Assembly: GCA_024663395.1 (NCBI GenBank) | Contig: JANFAH010000021.1 | Coordinates: 1,116,001-1,180,000, forward strand | Direction: 5' to 3' | Length of the DNA: 64,000 bases | Source: Pisolithus tinctorius | Taxonomy: Eukaryota > Basidiomycota > Agaricomycetes > Boletales > Pisolithaceae | Shown here: positions 33,690 through 44,315 of the stretch, piece after piece | Numbering within the stretch: the stretch's first letter is position 1 | Layout of the letters: every line of letters begins with the position of its first letter | The notes under the pieces: generated by a model | The model's input: only the letters and a program-made list of their open reading frames with translations | Databases searched by the model: none | What the model was told of the DNA's origin: nothing | Position numbers and translations under genes: made by a program

Positions 33690-36477
33690 TCACCGCCTCT
33701 TCAGCTCTGCCAACCGGCTCTCCCACTTACATGCTTCCTCCAGCTTCTTCTCCAGCACTTTTATTTCTGCCAATGTATGTTCCAGCTCCTTCGGCCCGCT
33801 ACCATACTGTATACCGTTTCCTTCGCTCCGAACGCCAGCAGCGCCTGCAGGCGAGAATGAGCTCATGATAGGTGTCAATGTCCAGTTTCCAGTTCCACCG
33901 CCCATCAGAGTGAGCAAGTGAGTATGGTATTTCGCAAGGGATGATCTATTGGAAGTGTCAGCTTGCCCCGGTATTGACAGACTGCGACTCTGATCCTCAC
34001 CGTAAAGAGATAGTAATTAGGGATATATCGAGTGATTTAGCATGTTCGTACATCTGTCCTTCCACATCGCTTGACACGGCACTCGTACACTCTATGCAAA
34101 GCAGGTCAACACCAGACAAGTATAGGTACAGGCTGCGCCTCACCGTCTAAGATTGCAAACTTAGGTCGATGATAAAACACCCGCGCCAACGACATCTTAA
34201 CAAGGCGGCTCAGCACGAACACCTATAGACATCTTGAAAGGACTCACCCTCTGCTTCTCCCCACCGCTCAACACATCCCTCCACTCCTTCACGGTCCCCC
34301 ATCCTCCCTCGCGCTCAACCAGATACCCCAAATGAGCAGCCTCTAATATCTCTTGTAACTCCTGAATATCTCCACCCTCCGCATAAAACATCCCCAATGA
34401 CTGTGGATAGATCACCTGTTCTAACAATGACCCAGTAACCATATATGCCCGCTGTGGAACGACGAATACGCCAGGTCTAGGTCTCCGCCTATCATCACCT
34501 GCCATCTCCGCCGATGGTCGAGTAACAGATGCGAGTGGTCCACACGGCGCCCACAGACCAGCAAGAACACGTGCAACTGCCGTCTTGCCAACCCCATTGG
34601 AACCAGTGATCATCAAGTGCATGCCTCGGTGTAACCTAATGCTCAGTGCGCGCACGAGCGTCGACGAATCACCGTGTACGGTCATGGCCTCTTTCTCGTT
34701 AGCTTCACCATTCATGCCATTACATGACTCGGATGATGGGAGAGCGCCGGAAGGGATACGGACGTCAACGTTTTTGAGTTCGAAAGTGTTGCCGTCACCA
34801 GGAAGGGCAAGAGGTAACTTCGGTAAGTGATGCAAAGTCGAAAGGAGTGTGTATAGCCTGTAGATGATCGTTACATGGCACGTCTGTAATTAGTGAAGAG
34901 CGTACCGTCCAGTAAGCCCGGCAACCTCTACGAGGTCCTTGTACGCGTACATCAGCCGTCCACCTGCATCGGCGAGAGAAAGCAACAATCGCCGATTTGA
35001 TATGTACGCTGTATGCGGTGAGCCACTATAATACCAAGTGAGAAAGGGGGTTACTACATACTCTCCGTACGATCAGCAAATACTCCATCCATCTCTGAAC
35101 GAGTTCCACCGCCCTGGTGTTTCCGCGTTATGAGTAAAGGAACAGCAATGAGGCCGTACCCAGCTGCCGACCAGAGATACTTAATTACGAAGTCCTCCGT
35201 CCACTCGTACGCGATGCGGATCTTGTAGATGGAGTTGATGTGTCGAATGAGACGGAGATAGACACGAGTGAGGATCTCGCGTTCCCGTGCACCGCCGTCG
35301 TAGAACCTGAAAGCTGTTGGAGCCAAGTGAACGCTGTGCAAATTGTAAGACTTACGCAATCTCTTCGCTCTCCCTTGCTACCCTATTCACACCTGCACGA
35401 TACTCACCCTCGAGACGCGCCTCGACGGCAGCAAGTTGACCAAAAGCTGGAGTGACGGCACGAAGTATCTGCACGCATACGTGAAGTCATGGCAGGCCCT
35501 TAGAAGGATGGCGCACCTTGATCGTAATGTAATAATTCACGAACAGTAAGACAGTGCCCCTGAACCCGAGCTCCCTTGCGAGCTGAGATGTGAAGAGAAG
35601 AAGGTCTAAAGAAGGCTTCATCAAGTTACCGCTGTGAACGCGTGAATCTTAACGTGGCGATGCATAAACCTATAGAGGACTGACTATATTCCGGCGATAC
35701 TCTCGGACCACGCCTCGACGTCGGCTGTGATGTACTGATCAACACCTTGCAGTGGCACACGGTAATATCGTAGATCCGGATATGGAGAGAGGTACAAGTC
35801 GTGAATATACTCTGCCATGCGAGTGCGGAACTTCAGTGCAAGCTTCGATTGTAGATGCCGGATCTATGCGGCGACGGACAGAACGTCGTAAGTTAGATGG
35901 CAAGTGCAGACAAGCAGCGATAGCATACCATGGAATTCGTATATACACTCGGCACTGCAAGGGCAAACCAGAGACCCAGACCTCTTATGAACCCGCGTCC
36001 ATTCGCACTCACGAGATCCCTAACAATTTTCCCGTCAAGTCTTGCGACTGCTACACTGAGCACTGTGCGTAGTACGAGGAAACATGAGTGGGCGATGAGG
36101 AGGAAGGCTTCTTTCGTAAAGAGAGAGGGTATGACAATCCTGAGAAGTGCACGGAGCTGGTGGAGAAACGTGCTCGTTACACTCTTTGGCTTTGGGTGTC
36201 CATTTGATGTCCGGGCCCGTGGGTCGACAGGAAAGTACTTTGCATCTGAATCGTGGCTCTCTCGTTCTCGCACTATGCAAGGACTCTTCTCCTTTGAACG
36301 ATTCGATGGGGCATGTCCACACGGGCGGAAGACCGCCGTCCGAACGATAAGTGCCGATGCGAGAAGTAGCAACAGCGACCGCCGTGCTGGAGGGTGTTGG
36401 AGTAGCCGATTGACTTGATGGACGACGTTGGCAGCGACATGGACATCATTCTGGGCCAGCTTCGAGAACGTCGCCAT
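33690..36477 (-). CDS. ABCD-type (peroxisomal) ABC half-transporter
   Basis: The ATG at 36477 gives MATFSKLAQNDVHVAANVV, then a hydrophobic segment (RRSLLLLLASALIV). The membrane domain follows: FTKEAFLLIAHSCFLVLRTVLSVAVARLDGKIVRDLV, YIHDLYLSPYPDLRYYRV, LLLFTSQLARELGFRGTVLLFVNYY, ILRAVTPAFGQLAAVEARLEGEYR, the EEIAFYDGGARE segment with the EAA-like motif of this family, and YEWTEDFVIKYLW. The ATPase domain has GSNGVGKTAVARVLAGLW (Walker A), VVPQRAYM, DVLSGGEKQR (signature), FAILDECTSAVSSDVEG (Walker B) and ITISLR where the switch His is expected. The C-terminal exon (33917-33690) ends in a coiled coil. Members import very-long-chain acyl-CoA into peroxisomes as dimers. His->Leu in the H-loop (TISLR for TISHR) is odd. 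Many short introns. Confidence 0.85.
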
Positions 36478-36620
36478 AAATGCTGCGACGATGGACAGCT
36501 GGAATCTAGAATGTCAGCTTTCGGGGTGGTCATAAGCTTGCGTTCACATGTGATTATATTAGTATCGATACTTGTAACGGCGTTTCACTTCGGTCTAGAA
36601 ATAATTTGCAGACAAGTCCT

Positions 36621-37698
36621 CTAATTACGGTCGCTCAACGCTCCAGCGACGTACAATACAAACGAACACAGTGTCACAAGGCCACCAAGCCTTGCAAGTA
36701 CATCCATTGCCCCAGCATGACTCGGCGCAGGGGGTCCCGCTCTGACCCGATCCCTGTCCAAACTCGCATTTGCACCATGCAACCCACTATGTCCTCCTGG
36801 AGGCTCATCTGGAGGCACGCTACCCAGCCCAGTGCCACTATAATGGCCATGTGATGACGTCCTCGAACTTGATTCGGTAGGTTTCCATCCTGTTGCGCGT
36901 TGCACATGCGGACTATGAAACGGATTGGGAGTGCTGCGATCCTGACCGGACCTCGGCTGGTGGTGCGCTCCAGACGATGATGGATGTCGGTCATGTGTCC
37001 CGTGGGCTCTAGATCGCCAATGCTGTTGTACCCAAAAGCTCCGCGAACCACGCTGTTGTGAAGGTCGGGTCGTCGTTGCTTGTGGATGATGTGATCCAAA
37101 TGTAGAGGAAGAGGAGCCTAAACTTCGATCGTACTCCCGTCTAGAATAGAACCGCCGCAGAATTGCAAACATCGAATGACGAGAAAAAAAGAAGGCGTTA
37201 GTTGGCAGAAAGGAATCACAGACTAACATAGACCAAGAGAGTTTCGGGTACAAACCAGAACGCACCGTTTTCGGTCGTCACTCAAGACCGAGTAGGCCTC
37301 GCTTACAGCTTGAAACTTGCTTCCTGAAGCAGTGTCTCCGGCAACATCTGGATGATACATTTTGCTCAGCTGTCAACGTATCTCCTGAACCCGTTTCAGC
37401 ATTCTGAGATGTCGGAGCGTACCTGATAGAACCTTGTCTTGGAGTGTGGATGTCAACGGTAGATTCGAAACGGTATCATAATGAATAACGACACCTTTAT
37501 CTGAGCCTTCGTAGCAGTTCTAGGCACCGAAAGAATTGCATAGTGGTCCTGCTGCTTTGCCCGTTTACACGGGCTGGACGAAAACTGTCGGTGACTCATC
37601 CACACGGCAGCCGCCCAGCATGGTTCGCCCTGTATTCTAGTCCACCTATTCAGGATTGACGACAAACATGTTGAAGATCGTCGAAGCGAAGGGTTCAT
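36621..37698 (-). CDS. J-domain (DnaJ-like) protein, probably mitochondrial
   Basis: The ATG at 37698 gives [19 protein letters not shown], an Arg/Ser-rich, acid-poor leader typical of mitochondrial targeting. The J domain is spread over four exons: [58 protein letters not shown] with the HPD motif, and [12 protein letters not shown] low-complexity His/Ser/Gly/Arg-rich middle follows, then a single hydrophobic helix near the end ([21 protein letters not shown]), so the protein is probably membrane-anchored. There is no zinc-finger or client-binding domain, making it a type III J-protein. It would stimulate an Hsp70 ATPase at a mitochondrial membrane. The stop is at 36621. Confidence 0.8.
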
Positions 37699-37824
37699 CC
37701 TCGACGTTGATGACGGCGAGTTCTTACTGGCAACACCAAGTCTTTGCCGTGACCCCACTTTCCATTCACGGTATAATAGCCCCTGAGTAGGAACCTAGAT
37801 GTCTTTGCAATGCATTCGCAAGTA

Positions 37825-39772
37825 CTACCCGCCACTAACACCTTCAGCTTCAACAAGCACCTGCTTCTCCTTCTCTCTCCACAACCTTCCCTTGCCTCTC
37901 GCTAGATCAACCTCGTGCCAACATTTCCTAGCCACATGAATCACCTCCATACTTTCGTCATACACACTCTCAAACCTATTCACCTCCGCCGTAAAGCGAC
38001 TGATCCCGTCCTCGCCCTCACCTTTATTAATTCCATCCCTCCTACCAGCAAGAACATCCCGCACTCCAAAAAGGAACCTGTCTAGCACCGCGAGGTTGTG
38101 TGCCACTAGCATCGTATGTGCAGACATCTCATGTGTGTGCAACAAATGGTGCAAATACCCCCGGCTTCGCGGCGGATTGTACACCACTTTCCCACTCCGA
38201 TCTCTCTCTTCGTACGATTGTACATCGGCCTTGCTATGGAGGATATGCGAAGTGGGAGAACGTGGCGAGCAGGCAATGCAGGGACATATCGGAAGTGGTG
38301 TTGGAAACTGAGACTGGGACTCCGCCGCTCCAGCCAGACAGTCCGACAACCTTCCATACTGGTGTGCGTAGCCTTGATCATATAAGTTATGCCCCACATC
38401 CTTTTTCTTACCTTCTTCCGAAGGTCCGAGATCAGGAGGTAAAGGAAACGCGAAATCCAATGCAACACCAACGTGGGCAGCCGCAATCGCCAGATCTGCG
38501 TCAAAGATATCCACACCGACATCTCGGATAAGTCTAAGCATCTCATGTGGGGACCGCACCCCGGTCACCAGTCGTGGCTTTCCATCTGGAAGCTGCTTAA
38601 GAGAGGCCTGGAGCAGCGAGGCAGCGTCTGGAAGCACGGCAGACTCCGCGATTCTTGATGGCAGTGGAGGTGGGGTGTGAATATCGCCGTTCTCTGGCGT
38701 CGGAATCTCTATCAACTTTACCGCATCTTGAAGCATATTAGGTGACTCCTGCTGGAGCACGTTGTTTACTTGGGTTCGGCGGAGCAGACATAGAGGCTTC
38801 GGGATCGACCCCCGCAGCGTCGCGAGGTCGAACGAGTACCCTACGACGCCGTCATCCAGGCGCTTGATGGGCTTAACAGCTTCGAGATCTGGACCATAAA
38901 GCTCTTCGGACAGGCTATGTGCGAACGCTTCACGAGCAGGAATCGAGGTTCCCCCAGCCATATTAACAAACACGTTTAGTGGGTGCTGAGATGGCTGCCC
39001 TGAGATTGGCAGCGAGCAAGGTCGGACGGGGTACTCCAGTGACCGAAGAATATCCACGAGCCAAGCGATACTACGTTCTATACTCTTGGTCACACGTTTT
39101 TGCGAATGCGGAGGCGCCGTGAATGGTGTATCGCTGAGCGCAAACACGACGTCGGGTTGCAACTTGTACACATACTTTCTCCAATCAGAGGGCGTGACCT
39201 ATCGACTTGAGTAAGTTAACGGTGATACACAGATGATCACAAGGGCAATACTCCGCTAACCTTCCTCACACCCCGCACGCATAGTGCAGACACGTATGCG
39301 TTACCATTCGGAGGCATCTCACGCGTATCCATAGGATCACGGAGGCATAGAGACACGATATGCCTCCGTTTGTCGAAGCCCAAGAAATTGTGTAGTGGAT
39401 CTGGTCCCGTTTGTAATGTCGGCACTGGGGGAGACTGTTCTATACTATACGCACCGGTTCATATGCATCGGCGATAATCGTATAAACAAACCAAACACGC
39501 TTCCTACGAGAATGAAATGACACTTACAACGACTCGAACGGAACATTAATCCACTTGATAGCATCCGCGGAATTGCAATGGTCGCGTGAAAGATGAGGAA
39601 CGACTCCGCGGGAGGTCCCAACGAGAATATTTGGGGTATCGAGAGTGACGGAAGATGTTCCATCAATTGCAATATCAGTAGTACATTCCTCCCGTGGAGC
39701 CGCTAAAATGATCCTCCCAACCCGAGGTCCAAATCTCGACTGGCAGGACTTCTGGAGACCGAACGTCAGCAT
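37825..39772 (-). CDS. QTRT2: Queuine tRNA-ribosyltransferase accessory subunit 2
   Basis: The ATG at 39772 gives MLTFGLQKSCQSRFGPRVGRI. Exon 1 continues IDTPNILVGTSRGVVPHLSRD-like sequence, exon 2 has PLHNFLGFDKRRHIVSLCLRDP, and the long last exon (from about 39180) has LQPDVVFALSDTPFT, DGVVGYSFDLATL, KPRLVTGVRSPHEMLRLI and GVDIFDADLA. The zinc-site motif CPCIAC with the partner His in HEMSAHTMLVAHNL follows. Length and order fit the non-catalytic QTRT2 subunit, which pairs with QTRT1 to replace guanine 34 by queuine in tRNAs of the GUN group, often at mitochondria. Queuine must be salvaged, since fungi do not make it. Exon 1 contains an insertion-like GTSSVTL beside IDTPN that may be an intron boundary effect. 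Confidence 0.9.
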
Positions 39773-40348
39773 GCGCACATCACTACCCTCCTGTGAATGT
39801 GATTCTGAATCCAAAGCAGTCCCCATGAAAGTTCGATCGAACGGGATATCTGCGGGTGGTGATAGAAATTCAGAACCGTGATTGTGCCCAAGAAGATGAT
39901 CAAGATAAATAATTGAGGCATCTTTTTGACACTGCCACCGCGCATAAAGATACCCTTTAGATAAGCGGCGAAGCCATTTATGTAAAAAGATTTGTGCGAT
40001 GGGACATATGATGGCCCCCCGTTCTGCAGTATATGAGCCCCAAATCACTTGCATTGCGTCGAGATGGGATTTTTCGCAGTAACCGCGATCAAGTGTCTAT
40101 TTGATGGCGTCTACTGTTCTGTAGCTGTAAGACAAGGGTTGGTAGGTGTGACACCATACATAACCCGAAGGTGCAACGAGTCGCAAGTAATTTGCAGATG
40201 TCTATTACGATTAAGAGTAGATCTAATTATAACATAAGCTAACATAGCATAAACAGAGGAGCCATATGATGCCAATGAACTGACTTGTTGTCTATGATAC
40301 ATGTCATGCTTGAGAGTACATACAACATGTGTGACGTGGCACGGGTTT
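39773..40348. other. Intergenic, no gene seen
   Basis: This is the QTRT2 5' flank. The minus frame is open to 40054 upstream of the chosen ATG, without family resemblance. AT-rich sequence lies at about 40190-40250. Confidence 0.5.
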
Positions 40349-41434
40349 TCACCTTCTCGAACTCTTCAGTGCCCTAAGCTGGGGGATAACGTCATTCACA
40401 GCTTGTGTAGACATCCCGTCCCTCCTTTCCACCATCACGATCACCTCTTGTTTTTCAAGAGAATCCTCGTTCACCGGGTGTCTATTTAGCGTATCACTTT
40501 CGGTAACCTCGGTGAAGTGAGCCAAGAAAGAAAGATTCCAGGAGGGCAGTGACACTCGAATGAACCGAGAGAACAGCTTGCGTGTCCTAATTTTGTGACT
40601 GTTCTTTGGACACTCTTTGGATTTTCCGCGCTCGTGGACAGGTGGGCCCATCCAACTATCCGGAGGCATCCACGTCCAGTCCAACGTGTCGAGATGGGTA
40701 GTGGAGGACGATCCACAGGCAGCGGTAAGACCACTGCCATGTTTTATCGAAGACGCTGGAGAAGGTAATTCAGACGAGTCAAGGCTGCTTGGCGCCTGCA
40801 GTGATATCTGAGATGCGTCACAAACGGTGTGAGGACGAATGCTCGCGCTCGAGTGTACGCGTCGAGCATGCGACGGGTGAGTGGATTTCGGACGTTCCGC
40901 ATTTGGAGGTGATGTGCCTGCCGCACGAGGACGTGGCGTAGTTGGCGTTGTAATGAGAACAGAATTTGCACGCCTGTGTAGTTTACGTGGAGGAGGCGAT
41001 TTTGTGCGGGGTAGGAATGATTCGTGGATCGGGAATAGGGAAATTGGCTCTGAAACTGTCCTCGTTTTTATGCGGGAATCCACGAAGGACGCCAGGGTGC
41101 TTTTGATACTGCTGGGCGACTTGGGCGGGATGGACTCCGGCCTCGACCCAGAAGCGGTCCTTGGCCAACAGCGCATCACAATATGGGAAGCGCGCGAAAT
41201 CGGAGAATGGGACTCCGCTGCAGAGGATCCCGGCATGGAGACTACAGCACTCAAGTCTAAGGATAAGATACGTGGAACTTTTTGGAGTGAACCGGAAGAA
41301 CCCTCTGGCACTTGTTCCGGCACCTCTGGATCATGAACTGTCTTGTCGACAAGTCTCTGGGTCGTCGCAGCATCGCTTGGTTGACCAAGGCTTGATGCAG
41401 GACGGGAGGGCAGGTTGTCCGCATTATGTTGCAT
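40349..41434 (-). CDS. Ser/Pro/Arg-rich protein of unknown function
   Basis: A single uninterrupted frame of 361 codons from ATG 41434, long for this window and free of stops. Composition is Ser, Pro and Arg rich with low-complexity runs (SPSSIKSTLAS, TTPTTPRPRAAGTSPP), so it is probably disordered. Short segments look ordered: LDTLDWTWMPPDSWMGPP (about residue 245) and KLFSRFIRVSLPSWNLSFLAHF (about 285-305). I do not recognise the family. Absence of introns is unusual beside its neighbours. Confidence 0.6.
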   Translation of the reverse strand: MQHNADNLPSRPASSLGQPSDAATTQRLVDKTVHDPEVPEQVPEGSSGSLQKVPRILSLDLSAVVSMPGSSAAESHSPISRASHIVMRCWPRTASGSRPESIPPKSPSSIKSTLASFVDSRIKTRTVSEPISLFPIHESFLPRTKSPPPRKLHRRANSVLITTPTTPRPRAAGTSPPNAERPKSTHPSHARRVHSSASIRPHTVCDASQISLQAPSSLDSSELPSPASSIKHGSGLTAACGSSSTTHLDTLDWTWMPPDSWMGPPVHERGKSKECPKNSHKIRTRKLFSRFIRVSLPSWNLSFLAHFTEVTESDTLNRHPVNEDSLEKQEVIVMVERRDGMSTQAVNDVIPQLRALKSSRR

Positions 41435-43104
41435 CTTTCGGGCGTACGCTGGAAGTAGGACGTCGTGCAGGCCAGTGCACTAATCTACCACGACGACTGC
41501 GGCCGGATGCCGGGAAAAAGCGGGGATACAGGCGCTTTGGAAAAGCACACTCCTCAGCACGCCGCTTTTCGATAAGAACCTCAGGCAGCAGTTGTGTAGC
41601 AAGGAAGAGTTCTAGGTGACGAGTTGTTAGCCCTCGTTCTAGCTTTCAGCGCTCGGGTAGTTCGTCGTCCCTGACCCCGAGATGTCAGGCAGGGGTTGCT
41701 CTGACGATGGGCTGACAAGTTGTCACTGAAAACGGGGTTGCGTCAAGTGGGCTTCAGTCTGAAGGCAACGTAATGGCTCCTTACCTGAGAAGTACCGGCA
41801 GAGAAGGGACGATATTGATAGAGGTAGCAGAAACCAGATGGCGGAGACAGTGCTGGCGTGATTACTTTGGACACGGGTTTGTTTGTTGTAGGACGCATTT
41901 TTATCTCTATAAAAAAAGCCCTCTGATGACCGGACATCAATTGATAATGCACACTAGTGATTATTATTCCCGCCTCCTGGGACATCGCTGGTGGATAAGT
42001 CGCCCGAAGTTCTCGCAGTGATCGGAGTCGTCAAGTACCTGTGACAAGACAGCGAACTGCCCCTGCCTAGTGTGTTCAATGCAGTGCTTGCCTAAAGTAG
42101 CCGGTACGGGCGATAATCGATAAAGCTGGGCAACAGTTTCATGCGAAACTAACAGTAACAGGAAACCGGTGAGGGCAGTAGCTGGCTGTCTTGCGCTACG
42201 CCTGCAAGGCAGCCTTGGACTCAGGTTTCAGTTATTGGTGTCAGTCTTCGCATTCAGAGGCCTAATACCGCCGGTAGCCATAAGGTGGACCCCACTTACT
42301 CCTCCGTTGGGTACCTGTACTAGAACTGCCGTTCCGTGGCGCCGCCCTCTGGTGCTCGGTGTGTGTACTTCATGTGTGTTCCAATAGTACGCTCGACTGC
42401 CCATCTACTGTACACACGCCCGAAAAACTCGGAACAGTCAGCTGATTGTTGCTTCGCGAGCCGGTGGCATGTAAACTTTCCTGAACTCTAGGGTTCCTGT
42501 CATCGCGGACGTCAAGCAAAGCACGTCTGGGGCATGTCCGAAGTTGTCTAGCCTGTGCATTATGGTTGCGCCACCCTCTCTGATTTGGTCCGAGTGTCCT
42601 CCCTGGTCGGCACGCGATATGTGGCACTCAGTTTCGGCTTTTATTCACGCCTCCGAATCGCTATTTGCACTGGAGGCAGTACCACTTAACCGCCTTCCGC
42701 GCAGGCTTACCTCTCATGTACTGGTACTAGATCCTGCCGACGAACAATGCAAGCCCTCCCATGCGTGCCGTGGCCATTGGCACTTACAACTACTGGACAC
42801 TGCATGCCTAGACTTATAGCACTGGTTGGCTTTCAAATAGGACCTTCTAGGACCGTTAGGCTATCACGCTGTGCAGAGAATCCCTCAGCGCAACAAAGGT
42901 GTGCAACCATTCTATGGGCAACTGCGAAAGGTAACGTGCGGCAGTATGTAAACAGTGATCAAGATAACGACGAACCCAATACTAACAGGTGGTACGTGGA
43001 ACTCGAAGGTCCAAAAATTCATGATGTCCGTAATAAGAGGAGGTATTAATGTAGAAAGACTGTCAATGTGCCAGTGACCCAGACGGAGGAGGATATGCCG
43101 TAGC
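41435..43104. other. Intergenic, no gene seen
   Basis: In 1.7 kb no frame longer than about 150 codons has family features. It separates two minus-strand genes. Confidence 0.45.
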
Positions 43105-43990
43105 TCATAGGCGCCGCAGGAGAGCTGAGCCCGACAAAAACATGACAAGCAGGGTTGCGACGATACCAGCGAAAGCAGGGTGCGAAATGTACTGTGATAG
43201 CGCACCGGAGCATCCCGGGCATCCCCAACCTTCAAAACTTGAATAAATATGGTATCAAGCATAAAAGGGAGAACATACCGCTACTGATTGGCGTGTAAGG
43301 TTGGGGGGTGTATAGTGCAAACGTCAATCCGCTGTTTGGAGTCAGGTATCCAGGGGCGCGAGGAGCGTCCGGCCCCTGGTCACCCCATATCCTCAAGTTA
43401 TACTCTGCCTGAGCCAGCGGCAGGTTCGGATGCGACGTCTGGTAGGAGTATGGATCCCAGACGACGTTGGTAGCAGTGCCGGGTATTATACCGTTGGTCG
43501 GACCAACGGGGTACGTATTCCCGTTTTCGCAAACGGCGGACACGGTCAGATGTGTTGGTGTTGCTATAATGTAGCTGAAGTTCCAACCAAAGGTGATATA
43601 CTGACTGGGTGCAATTTTGAAATACGAAGTCGACTGCTGAGGTGGTTGGGTGACTGTGATTATGCCAGCTGGGGCACTTTGGGGTATCGTGGGCATGGCA
43701 TTCCCAGTGGAGGTGGAATTCGACTGTGTCTGGGTGCCAGTCTGTGTGCCCGTCTGGCTCTGCTGAGATGCAGTTTGCGTTCCGGTCTGAGATGATGTCT
43801 GCTGCTGCCCTCCATTTCCATTATTTCCATTACCGTTATTCTGGCGTTTTTCCAGCATCTCTGGGTAACTGCCCTCCATGGCCAACAACCCACCAGTAAA
43901 AGAGGGAGAGAGAAGGAACGGGAAGGAGAAGAGAACGTGAGATGCAAATTCGACGTAAACAACCGTCTTTGAACCGAAAACGACGGGCAT
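43105..43990 (-). CDS. DUF7137-like cell-surface protein with C-terminal membrane helix
   Basis: The ATG at 43990 gives MPVVFGSKTVVYVEFASHVLF, a hydrophobic segment suited to secretion, then EMLEKRQ, a Kex2-like site. A Gln/Thr/Ser/Gly/Asn low-complexity stretch (about residues 50-95) follows. The conserved domain begins ITVTQPPQQSTSYFKIAPSQYITFGWNF and runs through HLTVSAVCENGNTYPVGPTNGIIPGTATNVVWDPYSYQ, YNLRIWGDQGPDA and GYLTPNSGLTFALYTPQPYTPI. A 5' gtatgt and a gaag acceptor (about 43278-43223) join in frame to GWGCPGCSGALSQYISHPAFAGIVATLLVMFLSG, a transmembrane helix ending at the stop 43105. It is probably a wall- or membrane-anchored glycoprotein; function unknown. Confidence 0.8.
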
Positions 43991-44315
43991 TTCTTAGCCT
44001 GTAATTGATTTCCTATTGGGGATAGCGCTTTGAAGACCTCAGGAAGACTGACGCTCTTACCCTTCACATCGTCAGGTCAACCGCTGGGAAACAGAGCTTC
44101 AGCTCGACGCCGATCTTGCTTAGCCTTTTACTACCTGGGAGGTGCATTTGCACCGCTATCCTGCAAGGATAATCGTGGCAGAATCAGGAAAGTCCGCCTT
44201 GGAACGTGGCCAAGTGTGTCATATATTGCACACCGCCCCGCACACATTCGGACGTAACGAGTTCCTCGCAACTCGGTGAGCCAGCATCAGGCGTCTGGTC
44301 ACTCTTACTTGCCCG
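43991..44315. other. Divergent promoter region
   Basis: About 325 bp between the divergent DUF7137-like gene (-) and the IKS1-like kinase (+). No coding frame. Confidence 0.5.

Noticed and set aside
41161..41619. Plus-strand open frames opposite the Ser/Pro-rich gene (also 40881-41336)
   Set aside because: They lie antisense to the 361-codon frame and have no family features; shadow frames of biased sequence.
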